Of a DNA stretch of 64,000 nucleotides, positions 24,714-35,990 are shown one piece after another; the stretch's first letter is position 1; each line of letters opens with the position of its first letter. Source of the DNA: Poa pratensis (taxonomy: Eukaryota; Streptophyta; Magnoliopsida; Poales; Poaceae); the NCBI GenBank assembly GCA_947311845.1, contig CAMZMU010000034.1, forward strand, positions 92,511,179-92,575,178. Direction: 5' to 3'. The translations under genes and the position numbers were made by a program. The notes under the pieces were generated by a model. That model saw only the letters and a list, made by a program, of their open reading frames with translations, did not search any database and had not been told where the DNA came from.

Positions 24714-26377
24714 GAGTAAAATCCATCAGCGGTCATCGTACTTGTCTCGCGAGCTCGCTGTGGTCACCATACCGCAATGTACGCTCAATACGGTCATCGA
24801 ATACGTCCCAGTGTTGCAACGACGGTCACCGCTTGCTGTAGAGCATTGTACTCCGTATTTGCCGGTGTGGCGCTGCATGGACCCCATCTGTCATTCCATG
24901 ATTAGCCAGCTGTGCAATTGTTTGCACAAAAGACCCCCGAATCCCCACGTACGTACAGCCACAGAGCTCCCTTTCGCCGCTGGCGTCGCCGTCGACGAAA
25001 CACGAAGGAGCTCCGCTTCGTCGCCTCCGTGGACGGCTTCTCACCAGGCGACGCGCCACGCCGTCGAGATCCACCCGGCGTCACCAAGGTCGTCGCTATC
25101 GCGCTCCAGGCAGCAGGCCTCGATCCCCACCAGTCCACCACCGCGGACGCCTCTCTCCCCTCCAGCCGCGCGGCTCGACGGCCAGGACAGAGGAAGGCCT
25201 CCTGCGCCGTCGAGCTCATGATCACACATGCAGCTCAGCTCGGTGGCGCCGCTGCTTCCAAGGACGCGTAGGAGCAGGGATGTGCCAGGAAGCGACGCGC
25301 CATGGCCACCGTGTGCGTGAGTGGCGCCGACGCCCACTTAGACGCACCCGTGCCCGCGTCCACGCCGCTGGCGTTCTCGCACAGCCGCAGCAACGCAATC
25401 GAGGAACCCGGGCACGAGAGGGTGCGTGTCGACGAGCCCGACCTTGAGCGCGTGCACGCGAAGGTGCGGATCCCCGGCCCCGCGGCCGTAGGCGTTGAGA
25501 ACCGCAGGTCGGCCTAGCCGTGTGCGCGGCGTCGTCCGGGCCGGGCCGAGCCGAGCTGCTCCGATGGCGGATTAGAGCTGGTGGCGCGAGCGAGCTCCTT
25601 GTCGAGGGGAATGGCATGCTCGGCGTTGCCATAACACGCGCAAGGTAGCGGGAGCTTTCCCGACGCACGGAGCACGACGGCAAGAGGACGAACCAGCAGT
25701 GCCCAGCACGGCGACATGGACGTCGCGGCAGCGACGGACGCCGGCGGGAAGATGAAGCGGTCGCCGAGCCAGAGAGAGCAGCGTCGTCATGGCCGACGGG
25801 CTGCCCGACCAGATCGAGAGACCGACCCCGGGACCTGTCCGCCGGCGACGGGTGCCGTCGACGCGCTCCTGGCCGAGCAGGGCGGGGCGGCAGCTGCTCG
25901 CCCAGCCCCTTCTCTCTCCCCTGCTCCTGCTCCGGTCTTCCGCCGCCCAGTCTCCCATGCTCCTGCCCCGGCGCGCCGCCGCCGCCAATGGGAGCATCCC
26001 CCACCAGCTACTATTCCCGTACCTATCCCGCGCAACACCGGCGGCGCTCCCCGCCAGCCGTGCATCACCGGCCACCCGCACCAGCCGTTGTTCGCTCCGA
26101 CTCGGAGGGAGAGGGAGGTAAGTAGAAGAGGGGCTGCCAGGTGGGACCGGGACACCTACCAAATTGCTTTTAGTCAGATGCCTTTTTTACAACAAAACTC
26201 ACCTCAGTTAGACTGGTCAACCAAGTGCCAGGTCGGCAAATACGCACGGCTACGGGCTCCGGTGACCGTGGCTGCAACACTGGAACGTATTCGGTGACCG
26301 TATTGAGCGTACATTGTGGTACGGTGACCACGGCGAGCTCGGAAGACAAGTACAATGACCGTTGATGAATTTTACTC
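24714..26377. mobile_element. Mutator-like element (MULE) with long TIRs and GC-rich interior
   Basis: The left end (24714 to about 24860) and the complement of the right end (about 26230-26377) agree over roughly 150 bp, beginning GAGTAAAAT, with long identical runs such as AATGTACGCTCAATACGGTCA. Both sides are flanked by a perfect 9-bp duplication TTGTTTATA (24705-24713 and 26378-26386), the Mutator signature. No MuDR transposase is encoded. The 1.3-kb interior is strongly GC-rich with overlapping open frames on both strands, as in Pack-MULEs that captured host gene pieces, although I recognise no donor gene. It is a complete, fairly young non-autonomous insertion. Confidence 0.9.
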
Positions 26378-26386
26378 TTGTTTATA

Positions 26387-26820
26387 CATGGTTTGCTCTT
26401 GTGTCTCCCCACAAACCTAGGACTCGTGGTACTATAGATGAACAAAAATTTAAGTAACAACAAAAGATACGAGACAAGGAAGAGTTAAGGGATAAACCCG
26501 GAAACCCACTGACAGTAGGTGAGAAAGGGCTAACCAATACTCAACCTTCGGAACCGCGATACAGTCAAAGAATGTTAAGGCTTATCCGGTGAACAACTCG
26601 TTAGCTTTGGTGTTGCATAGTGACCCGCGGTGCCAGATTGGATGACTAAACATCGTTATGGCGGGAGTCGGTTGAGACACCCTACGGCCATACGTAGTAC
26701 AATCTTTTACCGCGAGCGGCGGATGTTCCTGTGGGAGGAAGATATTGGTTACGACGAACTAGTGGCTCCCGGCTTGATTCCGTACGCGTAGATGAAGTAG
26801 GTGAATGGAGCGTGATATGA
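26387..26820. other. Unassigned repeat-like DNA
   Basis: No coding similarity. The position between a MULE and LINE debris suggests old transposon sequence. Confidence 0.3.
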
Positions 26821-26824
26821 AGGA

Positions 26825-27330
26825 GTTTTATTCAACTCGATGAGGGCTAAGTGATCAATTGTATCGTTAAAATATCAGCCTCAGCATTACGAAAAGCGTC
26901 ATTATTTTTGGTGGCAAGGCGAGCACATCATGTTCAGATCTCCTAGTACAATCTAGGACACATTGACCATTGTTTTACATTTGTTTCTGTAACAACTAGG
27001 AGCAGTAGGGTTTTACTCCAATGCTCAATAGAAAAGTTGGCTTTTAAGTGGCGACAATAGAAGGTGGTTGGTAGCGACATTTGAAAAACCACGGGCTGGA
27101 GTACATACATGATTGACCAAAGGCCTACATGTTGCATGGGTGGACCAGTTGTTTTCAAACCGAAAAGCGACAGGGCGAGGAATGGAAGTAACGATGGAGA
27201 TAACAAGCGGAACATGATCATAAACTAAATGCATATGGGAAGTAATAATGCTTTAATTCGAGAAAAGAGAATTCCAAACTAGATTGGTGAAGGGTCGGTC
27301 AATTTTGAGGGTGGGGTAGTCTTTGTTAGC
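26825..27330 (-). pseudogene. LINE endonuclease-to-reverse-transcriptase linker remnant
   Basis: On the minus strand, frame-shifted pieces read RLTWSANKDYPTLKIDRPF and RPVAFRFENNWSTH, resembling the end of the LINE apurinic endonuclease (F.W.N......KLDR, SDH.PL) and the FRFEN.W linker before the reverse transcriptase. Stops and shifts are many. A related block of about 125 bp recurs at 27612-27740. Confidence 0.5.
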
Positions 27331-28419
27331 CGACCAGGTCAACCTACGGTCCCGGGTACATCGTGGGTGTCGCCCCAAGTGGTTATGTCCCCGGCGGCGG
27401 CGCTTGTGCCACGACCTCCAGGTCTATTGGCTATGGCGGTGAAGAGTTTGGACCTGATCCCTTTTCTGTGTATGTTTGCAGGGTCATGTTTGCAAAAGCA
27501 AAGGATTGTGTTGTAATTTTATTTTCCTGGGGTCCTTCTTATAATCTTGTACTCACCGCTTGACTAATGTAGTTCTAGGTCTTTCGACTCTTTCCCGTTC
27601 AACAAAAAAGGGAAACTCTACGAGGTTAAGGGATCAATTATGTCGTTAAACATATCAAGCTCGACATAGCGAAAAGCCTCGTAATTGTTTGTTGTCGGGC
27701 GAGCACATTATATGGATAATCTCCTAGCATAATCCAAGGAGGATGTATGTAGTTAAGGTGTGTTGTTCATTAGAGAGCATTTCGATTCGGGCGAACGTTG
27801 GCTGGGACACCTGGGGTGCTACTGGATGGAGAGATGGAACGATCATAAAAAAGTGACCGAAGTGAAGAAAGAATCAAGGCAAACTGTTCAACGAATGATC
27901 TCCCCATCTTCCCGTTCAAGTAGGCGCCAAAACTTTTTTTGTAGGGGCACGTCAAAGGCATGCCAAAGCTTTATAGAAGGCAGAAGAGGTTTTACAAACG
28001 ATTTAGCCGGCTACAAGGCCAGACCATTCGAACACCACACCTAAGAAGGAAAAACAACCTACTCTCTATCTAATCAGGTCTCGCCTGGCGACGCGCCGTG
28101 CAAGGGGGGACATCCCAGTGGGGATGCAGAGGCTAAGGCTGTGGATGGGGAGATGCAGCAGCTCTTGCCATGCCTCGACGCGCTGGGTCAGCAGGTGATT
28201 CTGCTGGACGGCGAGGAGGTGGCGCACGAAGACGGTGGACGTCATTGACGCTGACGCGGATGACAAGGATGCCATCTGGGGAAGTTTCGTAGAAGTTTAT
28301 CTCGTCAATGTAAAATTGTTCGAGTTCTAGTGGCTCCATACGGATACGTCTCGCAGAGAATATAGTAAGAGAGCATATGCCTTCACACTGGGGATTCTGA
28401 GAGAGAATATGCGTTTACG
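27331..28419. other. Retroposon debris and a GC-rich unidentified block
   Basis: The 27612-27740 stretch repeats 26835-26955 in direct orientation (for example GCGAGCACAT). The block 28080-28340 is GC-rich; one minus-strand frame begins MEPLELEQFYIDEINFYET and may be a captured exon, but I cannot identify it. Confidence 0.3.
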
Positions 28420-28433
28420 GATTTAAGCCAATT

Positions 28434-29656
28434 TTTTTGATAAGTATACGTATATATTAAGTCAAAGACACATAGGAGTACAGAACACGTACACACATAA
28501 GAGAACGGTCCAGCAAACCAACCTGTGGTTGGATGGTTAGCAGGGTGGTTGTACCCTCAACCCACCAGAGTTCAAACCCCAGGTTTGACATCTGGATGTT
28601 GCATTTAGGCGAAATATTCTTTCAGTGTGAGGCGACGTTCCCGTCGACAGCGAGGCGCCCGTGGTGACTTCGTCAATCTCAAGACCCGATCTGCCGGCTC
28701 AGTATTTCGGAGATGCTCATAGGGGTAGGGTGTGCGTGCGTGCGTTCATAGGGGTGAGTGTATGTGAGCGTCTGCGTTTGTACTGTATTTCTCAAAACAA
28801 AAATAAGAGAACGGTCCAGAAGGACACGCAGACCCGTACACATTGCAGAAAGACCCCTCAAAAAGACAAAAATAGATCGAAATCCTTGGAGAATTCTGCA
28901 CCACCAGGCACCAACCGCCGCTCGACTCCGGCGCCGGCAAGCTCGGCGAGAGAGAGAGACGGAGTCCAGACACACCCCAGATTGAAGAAGCTCCATAGCC
29001 AGATCGGCATTGTGAACCCCGAGAAGAAGCACCAGAGGTGCCCACATATCGCTGTGGCGCGCGGGTCGGGGACGATCCCCAAGCTCACCTTCAACCTCCA
29101 GATACGGCCGCTCCCGTCGACGATGTCGAGGAGCCGCGCCAGATCCGCCTGCCGCAGACCACATACCCAGCACGAACCACGTGACCATCCAGGCCACCGC
29201 TAGCCTCAACAGGCCAACGGCCGCAGCTCCTGCACACATACCTCCATCTTCCCGACGGCGCTGGAGGGGACGCCGCCATGACGTGGACGAAGAGGAGGAC
29301 CAAAAGTCCCTAGCGAGATCCCGCCGTGTCGACGAACTCGCCTGGACACTCTAGCTCCGCAGCATCCAGACGACGCAGCACGGCGACGTCGAGACGGAGG
29401 CCCGGAGAAATTTATTCGTAGCGGCGGCACCGGCATCGGCCGCACACCACCCCGAAAACCTAACCAACTAGCGACACCTAGACTAGTAGTATATAGATCC
29501 GGCCGGCGATTCAACCCTCTCCCCTCTCCGACGGCACCGAGGCCGACGAAAGAGAGGAGGGCGCCGGAATCGCCGGCGGAAACAGAGTCGCCCTCTTTTT
29601 CGCCTCTCCTTGTACTGTAGCAAGGGGAAAGAGACGGAAGGAAGGTTGCAAGTTCA
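28434..29656 (-). mobile_element. Non-autonomous non-LTR retroelement with 14-bp TSD, split by a SINE
   Basis: Perfect 14-bp direct repeats GATTTAAGCCAATT (28420-28433 and 29657-29670) flank the unit. A T run directly after the left copy is the complement of an A tail, so the element is on the minus strand. Its 5' part (about 28880-29656) is GC-rich like a LINE 5' UTR. Without the inserted SINE and its duplicated target it is about 0.9 kb and encodes no reverse transcriptase, so it is a truncated or internally deleted LINE derivative. Confidence 0.75.
28514..28802 (+). mobile_element. Au-type SINE
   Basis: A 289-bp tRNA-related SINE with an A-box-like TGGTTGGATGG (28527-28537) and B box GTTCAAACCCC (28570-28580), ending GTACTGTATTTCTCAAAAC. 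A perfect 17-bp duplication ATAAGAGAACGGTCCAG flanks it (28497-28513 and 28803-28819). Sequence style matches the Au SINE family of Triticeae. It sits inside the non-LTR element above and is therefore younger. Confidence 0.9.
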
Positions 29657-29870
29657 GATTTAAGCCAATTGTGTAGGTGTGTGCGCATTCGTGTGCCGCC
29701 GTATAAAGCCTTATAAGCACCATGATGACGTATGCTGAACGTGTCAGCGCCAGGGCGTCAGCACTAGGCGCTGTAAGAGAGTATGCCCTGTTAGCAATAA
29801 TCTTGCCTTGATGAGTTTGAGTTTAATTATTAATTAGCATCGTTTATTCGGAAATGTTGCAGGTTAGTCT

Positions 29871-30173
29871 TTTTTTGTTGTTGCAAAACACAGTACAAAC
29901 GTAGACGCTCACATACGCGTGCACATACTCACCCCTATGAACGCACGCACGCACACCCTACCCCTATGAGCACCTCCAAAATACTGAGCCGGCGGGTCGA
30001 GTCTTGAGATTGACGAAGTCACCATAGGCACCTCGCTGTCGACGGGAACGTCGCCTCCCACTGAAGAATATTCCGCCTAAATGAGAAACACCAGTGTCAA
30101 ATCTAGGGTTTAAACTCTGCTGGGTTGGGGGTATAACCACTCTCCTAACCATCTTGACACGGGCAAGTTCTCG
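29871..30173 (-). mobile_element. Au-type SINE, second copy, reverse orientation
   Basis: The same family as the copy at 28514, reversed: shared blocks include GAACGCACGCACGC, CCCTACCCCTATGAGC and GTCGACGGGAACGTCGCCTC. A perfect 15-bp duplication GTTGCAGGTTAGTCT flanks it (29856-29870 and 30174-30188). Its B box is degraded to GAGTTTAAACCCT, so it is probably older or inactive. Confidence 0.9.
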
Positions 30174-30188
30174 GTTGCAGGTTAGTCT

Positions 30189-31074
30189 CCTTTGGCCTGC
30201 ATGCATATACGTGAGTTATAGTCCTACTAGTTGGTCTGGTCATGTCCAACGTAGACAGGTTAATGTGAGCTGTTTGTGAGGGGGGATTTAGTGCTCCCAA
30301 ATACAGTGATCCTGGTCATATTTATGAGTTTAAAAAAACTCAGATGTAGCTAATTGTGTATTCTGCAAACGTGCAAAATATAAACTTCAAGTATTTTCTA
30401 TTCCGCGCTACACAAAAGTTATCTAAATCTATCAAATGTTGTCATTTTTGTATAACACAGAAACAATGTATTTGAAGCTGATTTTTTGCATGCTCATATG
30501 ATACATTAATGTGTACCTGCGGAATTTCTTACATTTTTTTTAAAACTCATAAATATATTTTTTTGATGTAAAAGAAAAATAAAAAATCACTGGTGCTCAG
30601 GAGGCAAATACACTTTTAATTGTTTTTAAGAGTACTATACTAGTTGTGTTAGTTTTTCTTTCTTTTTTTGAAATGGATACTAGTTTTTAGTTGAGTTTGA
30701 TTCGGTTTGGTTAGCCGTGTCGAAGTTCTAGTCGGCTAGCTTTGGTCATGTATATATACAAGTCGTGTAACCAGATTGAAAATGATGGAAAAGGATAGGG
30801 CACTGACACGTGCCCTAGGCAAAAGTTTTTCGTGTCGTTTGTTCGTCTAGTTTCATGTGATTAATCCGTGGGGAAATCTCAACAAGCCACACGTTTTCCA
30901 GGACCTTGAATCTTTCAACAGAAGTGATTTAGGAAGTGTCTTGGAAAATTGGTAGTAGTCATATATTTCTCTGGATTTATTTGCCAAGTGGATGTACTGT
31001 TTGTGCTCTGTCCCTATATGAACCAACTGCTGCAACCTCGATTCTCTGCACGAACATAACGGAAGTCCAGTAGT
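30189..31074. other. Upstream region of the aspartic protease gene
   Basis: A short decayed MITE may lie at about 30289-30612, where the ends share GTGCTCC and AGTGAT in inverted order. A TATATATA run at about 30751-30758 is a candidate TATA element, but it is about 320 bp from the ATG. No other gene is visible. Confidence 0.35.
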
Positions 31075-32406
31075 GTGTGCACGATGAAGGACCTACCAGT
31101 GATGCTACCCTATGTTCTGTTCCTAGCAATCTTGCTCGCGTGGCCTGCCACTTCGGCGACCTTGCGCGCCGACCTCACGCATGTTGACAGCGGCCGCGGC
31201 TTCACCAAGCGCGAGCTGCTCACCCGGATGGCTGCTCGCTCGACGGCACGCGCGGCCAGCCTCGGCGCCGGCGCTCAGACAGCGACCGCGCCTGTGTCCC
31301 GCGCCACCACCGGCAAAGAGGACATCAACTCCGAATACCTCATCCACTTCGGCATCGGCACGCCGAGCCCGCAGGCCGTGGCGCTGACGCTGGACACCGG
31401 CAGCGACCTTATCTGGACGCAGTGCGCTTGCACCGACTGCTTCAAGCAGCCGTTCCCGGTCTTCGTCCCCTCCGCCTCCGGCACCTTGGGTAACGTGTCA
31501 TGCACCGACCCTATCTGCGGCGCGCGAGGGGGCCTCCGGAGAACCGCGTGCAGCGTCAAGGGAAACCTGTGCCGCTACTTCTACTCCTACGGCGACAAAT
31601 CGTTCACCGTAGGAACGATCATCGAGGACACCTTCACCTTGAGCGGCTCGGTCGTGCCCAGCCTCCGTTTTGGCTGCGGCATGAACAACAGCCACACCTT
31701 CGTGTCGAACGAGTCCGGCGTCGCTGGCTTCGGCCGCGGGCCCCTGTCGCTGCCTTCGCAGCTCAACGTCAGCGTGTTCTCGTACTGCTTCACGACCATA
31801 GTAGGGCCCGGGAGCAGCCCGGTGTTCCTGGGCACGCCGCCGGACAACCTCGGAGCCAACGTCCAGTCCACCCCGTTCGCGCCAAGCCATCCGGAACGTC
31901 CGGGAAGCTCGTCGTTGTACTACCTCTCGCTCCAGGGCGTCACTGTCGACGAGACTCTGCTGCCGTTCAACTCGTCTGTGTTCCAGAGCTCGGGCGGGGC
32001 GATCATCGACTCCGGCACGAGCATCACGAGGTTCCCGCAGCCTGTGTTCCAGAGCCTCCGGGAGGCCTTCGTGTCGCAGGTGCCCCTGCCCGTCGCCAAC
32101 GCCTCCGACACCGGCGGCCTGCTGTGCTTCTCCACGGCGCAGGGGGCGGACCCGAAGAAGGTGCTCGTGCCGAAGCTGGTCCTCCACCTGGAGGGTGCCG
32201 ACTGGGACATTCCGAGAGAGAACTACGTGCTGGATGTCGAGGACGACGACAGCGGCTCTGGCGACGGTCTGTGCGTGGTGATACTTTCGGCGGGTGACCT
32301 CAACTTGACGATCATAGGCAACTTCCAGCAGCAGAACACGCACATCGTCTACGACCTGGAGGCCAACAAGATGGTCTTCGCGCCGGCGAGCTGCGACCAG
32401 ATGTGA
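31075..32406 (+). CDS. Nepenthesin-like aspartic protease (A1B family)
   Basis: An intronless secreted pepsin-type endopeptidase of 443 residues. An N-terminal hydrophobic signal (VMLPYVLFLAILLAWPATSA) is followed by a propeptide with LRADLTHVDSGRGFTKREL, typical of the family. The mature enzyme begins near SEYLIHFGIGTP. Catalytic motifs are DTGSD at Asp107 and DSGTS at Asp312. Between them lies a cysteine-rich nepenthesin insert (CACTDC ... CGARGG ... CSVKGNLC). Several NxS/T glycosylation sites are present (NVS, NNS, NES, NLT). The C-terminal part keeps IIGNFQQQNTHIVYDLE. ATG 31075 is the first in frame; 31084 (MKDLPV) is an equally plausible start. The close Arabidopsis relatives act in pathogen responses and cell death, but the substrate here is unknown. 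Confidence 0.93.
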   Translation: MCTMKDLPVMLPYVLFLAILLAWPATSATLRADLTHVDSGRGFTKRELLTRMAARSTARAASLGAGAQTATAPVSRATTGKEDINSEYLIHFGIGTPSPQAVALTLDTGSDLIWTQCACTDCFKQPFPVFVPSASGTLGNVSCTDPICGARGGLRRTACSVKGNLCRYFYSYGDKSFTVGTIIEDTFTLSGSVVPSLRFGCGMNNSHTFVSNESGVAGFGRGPLSLPSQLNVSVFSYCFTTIVGPGSSPVFLGTPPDNLGANVQSTPFAPSHPERPGSSSLYYLSLQGVTVDETLLPFNSSVFQSSGGAIIDSGTSITRFPQPVFQSLREAFVSQVPLPVANASDTGGLLCFSTAQGADPKKVLVPKLVLHLEGADWDIPRENYVLDVEDDDSGSGDGLCVVILSAGDLNLTIIGNFQQQNTHIVYDLEANKMVFAPASCDQM

Positions 32407-33426
32407 GACTGGTCTTGTGTGCAGGTGTTACGGATGCATGCGTCAATGCGAATTAGAATGGCCTTCTATAGATGTAAAAACGAGCACACCATACAGTTGT
32501 GTGTACTAGTAGTGCTAAATAAAGAACGGGAAAAGCTATTTATACCTACTCCGGCCTCAACTTTGAGACGAAGAAAGATTATCTCAATCTATGTAAGGAT
32601 GGTAATTTTGGACATGGGTACGGATACTCGTGGGTGGCCGGTCCATACGTTTCCGAGGCCCTGGGGCGAGACCACAAAATGGGGCCTTGTAGGCAATTTT
32701 TTTTAGAATGTATCATATTTCATTGGCAATTCAGTATAGCATAGATCAATAGTCTTTGTAAAGGGACAATAAAATACACACCACAAATTATTTATTTGTA
32801 ATGATATAGAGAACTAAATGATCAGATCTTGTTGTTCTTCACTCCATGCACTCCATGTTCTCAAAGAAGAATTGGAGATGTGAGATGGAGTCAGAACCGG
32901 GGAGCCGGGCTATTTAACAACGAATAAAAGGAGTACTGTACTGGATTAGGGGAAGGAGGGAGACGTTGAGCATGAAAAGAGAGATGATTGGGGAAGCGGA
33001 TAGCACCGTTGGTCTCCATTAATCTCTGCACGGGAGTGGCGGCTTCGTCACCTCGAATTTGGAAGTGCACAACACGATGGAGCAGCGGCGGCAGCGCGGT
33101 TATGGGGATTGGAGAATTTGGGTAGGAGGCGAGGAGACGACTCAGACGAGATTGGAGGAGATCGATGGGTCATGGGTGCGGCCGTGCGTGTGCACTTTGC
33201 GGCAGCAGAGAGCAGACTTGATCGATCCATCCGTGACCGTCACTCCGTGAGTGCTAGGCTGCTAGCTAGACTGGGCCCAATTTTCTTTTTGTAGTTGACC
33301 GCATAGTACGTATACTGGAATACTAGCTGGGCCGGGGTCCCAATCTCCCTGGCCCAGGGCGGTCGCCCCGTCGCCCCGGCCTGTGGGCCGGCCCTGGGGT
33401 ACCGTACTCATATAGGTATGATATAG
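32407..33426. other. 3' UTR of the protease gene and a probable hAT-like insertion
   Basis: AATAAAG at 32518 is a plausible polyadenylation signal. From about 32640 to 33400 the ends carry inverted GGCCGG and CCCTGGGG blocks (GGTGGCCGGTCC left, GGGCCGGCCCTGGGG right), suggesting an old hAT-like element, without a clear duplication. Confidence 0.35.
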
Positions 33427-33662
33427 TTGTCAGCACACCATGCAGTTTTTTTTTTTTTGAAATTTACCCACATATATTAGGTCAGCAAGTCGCCTCATTA
33501 AAATCCTGCCAGTCCCTTTCGGTACTCTGGTTAGGGAAAGAGTGCGTCAGAAACTTGCCGCCTTTAAGCATCAATCACAGTTACATCGTCCGCTAGGGTG
33601 CTTACAAGCAGTTCTGTGTACACTAGTGCTAAATAAAGAAGGGGAAAAGCTATTTATACAGG
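33427..33662 (+). repeat. Duplicated piece of the protease 3' UTR, split by a poly(T)-headed insert
   Basis: CAGCACACCATGCAGTT, then after an insert TGTGTACACTAGTGCTAAATAAAG and GGGAAAAGCTATTTATAC, copies 32479-32553 of the protease 3' UTR. The insert (about 33449-33611) starts with a T run and is bounded by GCAGTT on both sides, so it looks like a minus-strand retroposon. Confidence 0.7.
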
Positions 33663-34035
33663 TCAGATCGCATCAAAACCAATCTCCTGACGTGAATGTT
33701 TCAAGATTCATGTCCTTGAGTCCTGACTCTGAACGCAACGATTGATGATCCAAGTAGAGATAAAACATCTTTGATCGTTGTTTGAACGAAGCAGATATAA
33801 GGATTTGATCTTTGTGAGAGAGGACAAAATAGCTAGAGATATTTAGTACGACGAAGGACACAAGGATCACGCCAAACACACGGCGTCGTCCTCAGCCATC
33901 CACCCTAATTAACAGGCAGGACAACCGCGTCCGCCGCCAAGAACGGCAGAGCGGACGGACGACCTGCTCGCGCGCGCGCGCCAGCAAGGTGATCGAACAC
34001 CGGCCGCCGCCACCTCCGGCCACTAGTCTACCACC
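33663..34035. other. Promoter and 5' UTR of the MATE gene
   Basis: AT-rich DNA becomes GC-rich near 33890. A CGCGCGCGCG run precedes the ATG. No TATA box is certain. Confidence 0.35.
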
Positions 34036-35990
34036 ATGGCCAACACCGAGCCGCTCCTTTTCACCACGCCCCAAAACAACAGCCACAGCCCGCGCGCGCA
34101 CCACCTCCACGTCGGCGCCTTTGATCCCGCCCCCGCCACCATCCCGACGGTAGACGCCGACGACGCCGTGGCCGCCAGCATGGTAGTATCGGTGCGCGAC
34201 GACGAGAACGGCGCACTCGTGGCCTCCGGCGGCGAAGATGACGACGACCCCCGGGACGCACCGGCGGTGAGGTCGGCGCGCGACGCGGTGACCATGTTCG
34301 CGGAGGAGTCGCGGCGGCTGTGGGCCATCGGCGCGCCCATCGCGTTCAACATCCTCTGCCTCTATGGCACCAACTCCACCACGCAGATCTTCGCGGGGCA
34401 CATCGGCAACCGCGAGCTCTCCGCCGTCGCCATCGGCCTCTCCGTCGTCTCCAACTTCTCCTTCGGCTTCCTGGTAAGTCCCCATCTTCCTCCTTCCTTC
34501 TTCTATCCGTCGATCATGGCGGTGCATGCGAATTGACGATGCGATCGGACATGCAGCTGGGCATGGGGAGTGCGCTGGAGACGCTCTGCGGGCAGGCGTT
34601 CGGGGCGGGACAGGTGGCGATGCTGGGCGTGTACATGCAGCGGTCGTGGATCATCCTCACCGCCTCCGCCGTGCTACTCTCGCCGCTCTACGTCTTCGCG
34701 GGGCCCATCCTGCGGCTGCTCGGCCAGGAGGAGGCCATCGCCGCCGCCGCGGGGGACTTCACGCTCCGCATCATCCCGCAGATGTTCGCGCTCGCCATCA
34801 ACTTCCCCACGCAGAAGTTCCTGCAGGCGCAGAGCAAGGTGGCCGCTCTCGCATGGATCGGATTCGCCGCCCTCATCGCGCACGTTGGACTGCTGGCGTT
34901 GTTCGTGTCCGTGCTCGGCTGGGGCGTCGCCGGCGCCGCGGCCGCCTATGACCTGTCGTCGTGGTTCACCGCGCTGGCGCAGGTGGCGTACGTGGTCGGG
35001 TGGTGCAAGGAAGGGTGGACGGGCTTGTCCCGCGCCGCGTTCAAAGAGCTCTGGGCCTTCGTCAAGCTCTCGCTGGCGTCGGCGGTCATGCTATGCCTCG
35101 AGATCTGGTATATGATGGTCCTCGTCGTCCTCACGGGCCATCTCGACGACGCCGAGATCGCCGTCGACTCCATCTCCATCTGCATGAACATCAACGGGTG
35201 GGAGGGGATGCTGTTCATCGGCCTGAACGCGGCGATCAGCGTGCGCGTCTCCAACGAGCTGGGCTCGGGCCGACCACGGGCGACGATGCACGCGGTGGCG
35301 GTGGTGCTGGTGCAGTCGCTGGCGTTCGGGCTGGCGGCCATGGTGCTGATCCTGGCGACGCGGAACCAGTTCGCGGTCATCTTCACGGGGGACGCGCACC
35401 TGCAGAAGGCCGTGGCGAACATCGCCCACCTGCTCGCCGTCACCATGGTGCTCAACAGCATCCAGCCCGTCATCTCTGGCGTCGCCGTCGGCGGCGGCTG
35501 GCAGGCCGTCGTCGCCTACATCAACCTCGGCTGCTACTACGCGTTCGGCCTCCCACTCGGCTTCATCTTCGGCTACCTCTTCAGATGGGGCGTCAGGGTA
35601 AAGCCAGATCTCTCTGAGGCTCGCCGGCCATGGATCACAGTGTCACATTGCATGAGGAACATGTCCTGATTAATTTGTTGATTGATTTTGCAGGGCATTT
35701 GGGCTGGGATGCTGTGCGGGACAGCATTGCAGACGGCGATCCTCATGTACATGGTGTGGAAGACCGACTGGAAAGCAGAGGTAACATACCCCATACGTGC
35801 GCAACGATGAATTTTCTCGTATGAATTCAGTTTTGAGCAAAAACAAGTGTATTTTTCAGATATAACTTAATTGAGTTATAACCGTGCTGTCTAATGATTG
35901 TTTCAGGCATCACAAGCGCTGGACAGAGTGAGATTATGGGGAGGGCAGCATGAGAAGCTTCCCACGACAGATCGAGAGGAGCCTGCCTAG
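34036..35990 (+). CDS. MATE efflux transporter (DETOXIFICATION 33/35-like)
   Basis: A multidrug and toxic compound extrusion protein, a 12-helix cation antiporter of the tonoplast or plasma membrane that exports flavonoids, alkaloids or similar compounds. Four exons with GT-AG borders, all phase 0: 34036-34473, 34557-35597, 35694-35780 and 35907-35990, giving 549 residues. The long hydrophilic N-terminus (about 85 residues, acidic around DDENGALVASGGEDDDD) precedes the first helix at RLWAIGAPIAFNILC. Family signatures are LGMGSALETLCGQAFGAGQ, IIPQMFALAINFPTQKFLQ, MLCLEIWYMMVLVVLTG, NGWEGMLFIGLNAAISVRVSNELGS (in part) and LNSIQPVISGVAVGGGWQ. These match the Arabidopsis DTX33/34/35 clade as I know it. 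The short last exon encodes the hydrophilic tail ending REEPA. The transported substrate cannot be inferred. A decayed copy of the last three exons lies 330 bp downstream. Confidence 0.93.

Noticed and set aside
25222..26297. Open frames of up to 260 residues in the MULE interior as real genes
   Set aside because: They overlap on both strands, have low-complexity Arg/Ala/Pro composition and no domain; high GC alone explains them.
28661..29239. Possible gene on either strand between the SINEs
   Set aside because: The frames run across a SINE boundary and a GC-rich retroelement leader; no motif is recognisable.
31123..32343. Long open frames overlapping the aspartic protease on both strands
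   Set aside because: They are shadows of a GC-rich coding sequence; only the + frame from 31075 carries protease motifs.
34061..35617. Alternative frames overlapping the MATE exons
   Set aside because: They lack membrane segments and conserved motifs; the spliced + frame accounts for the locus.
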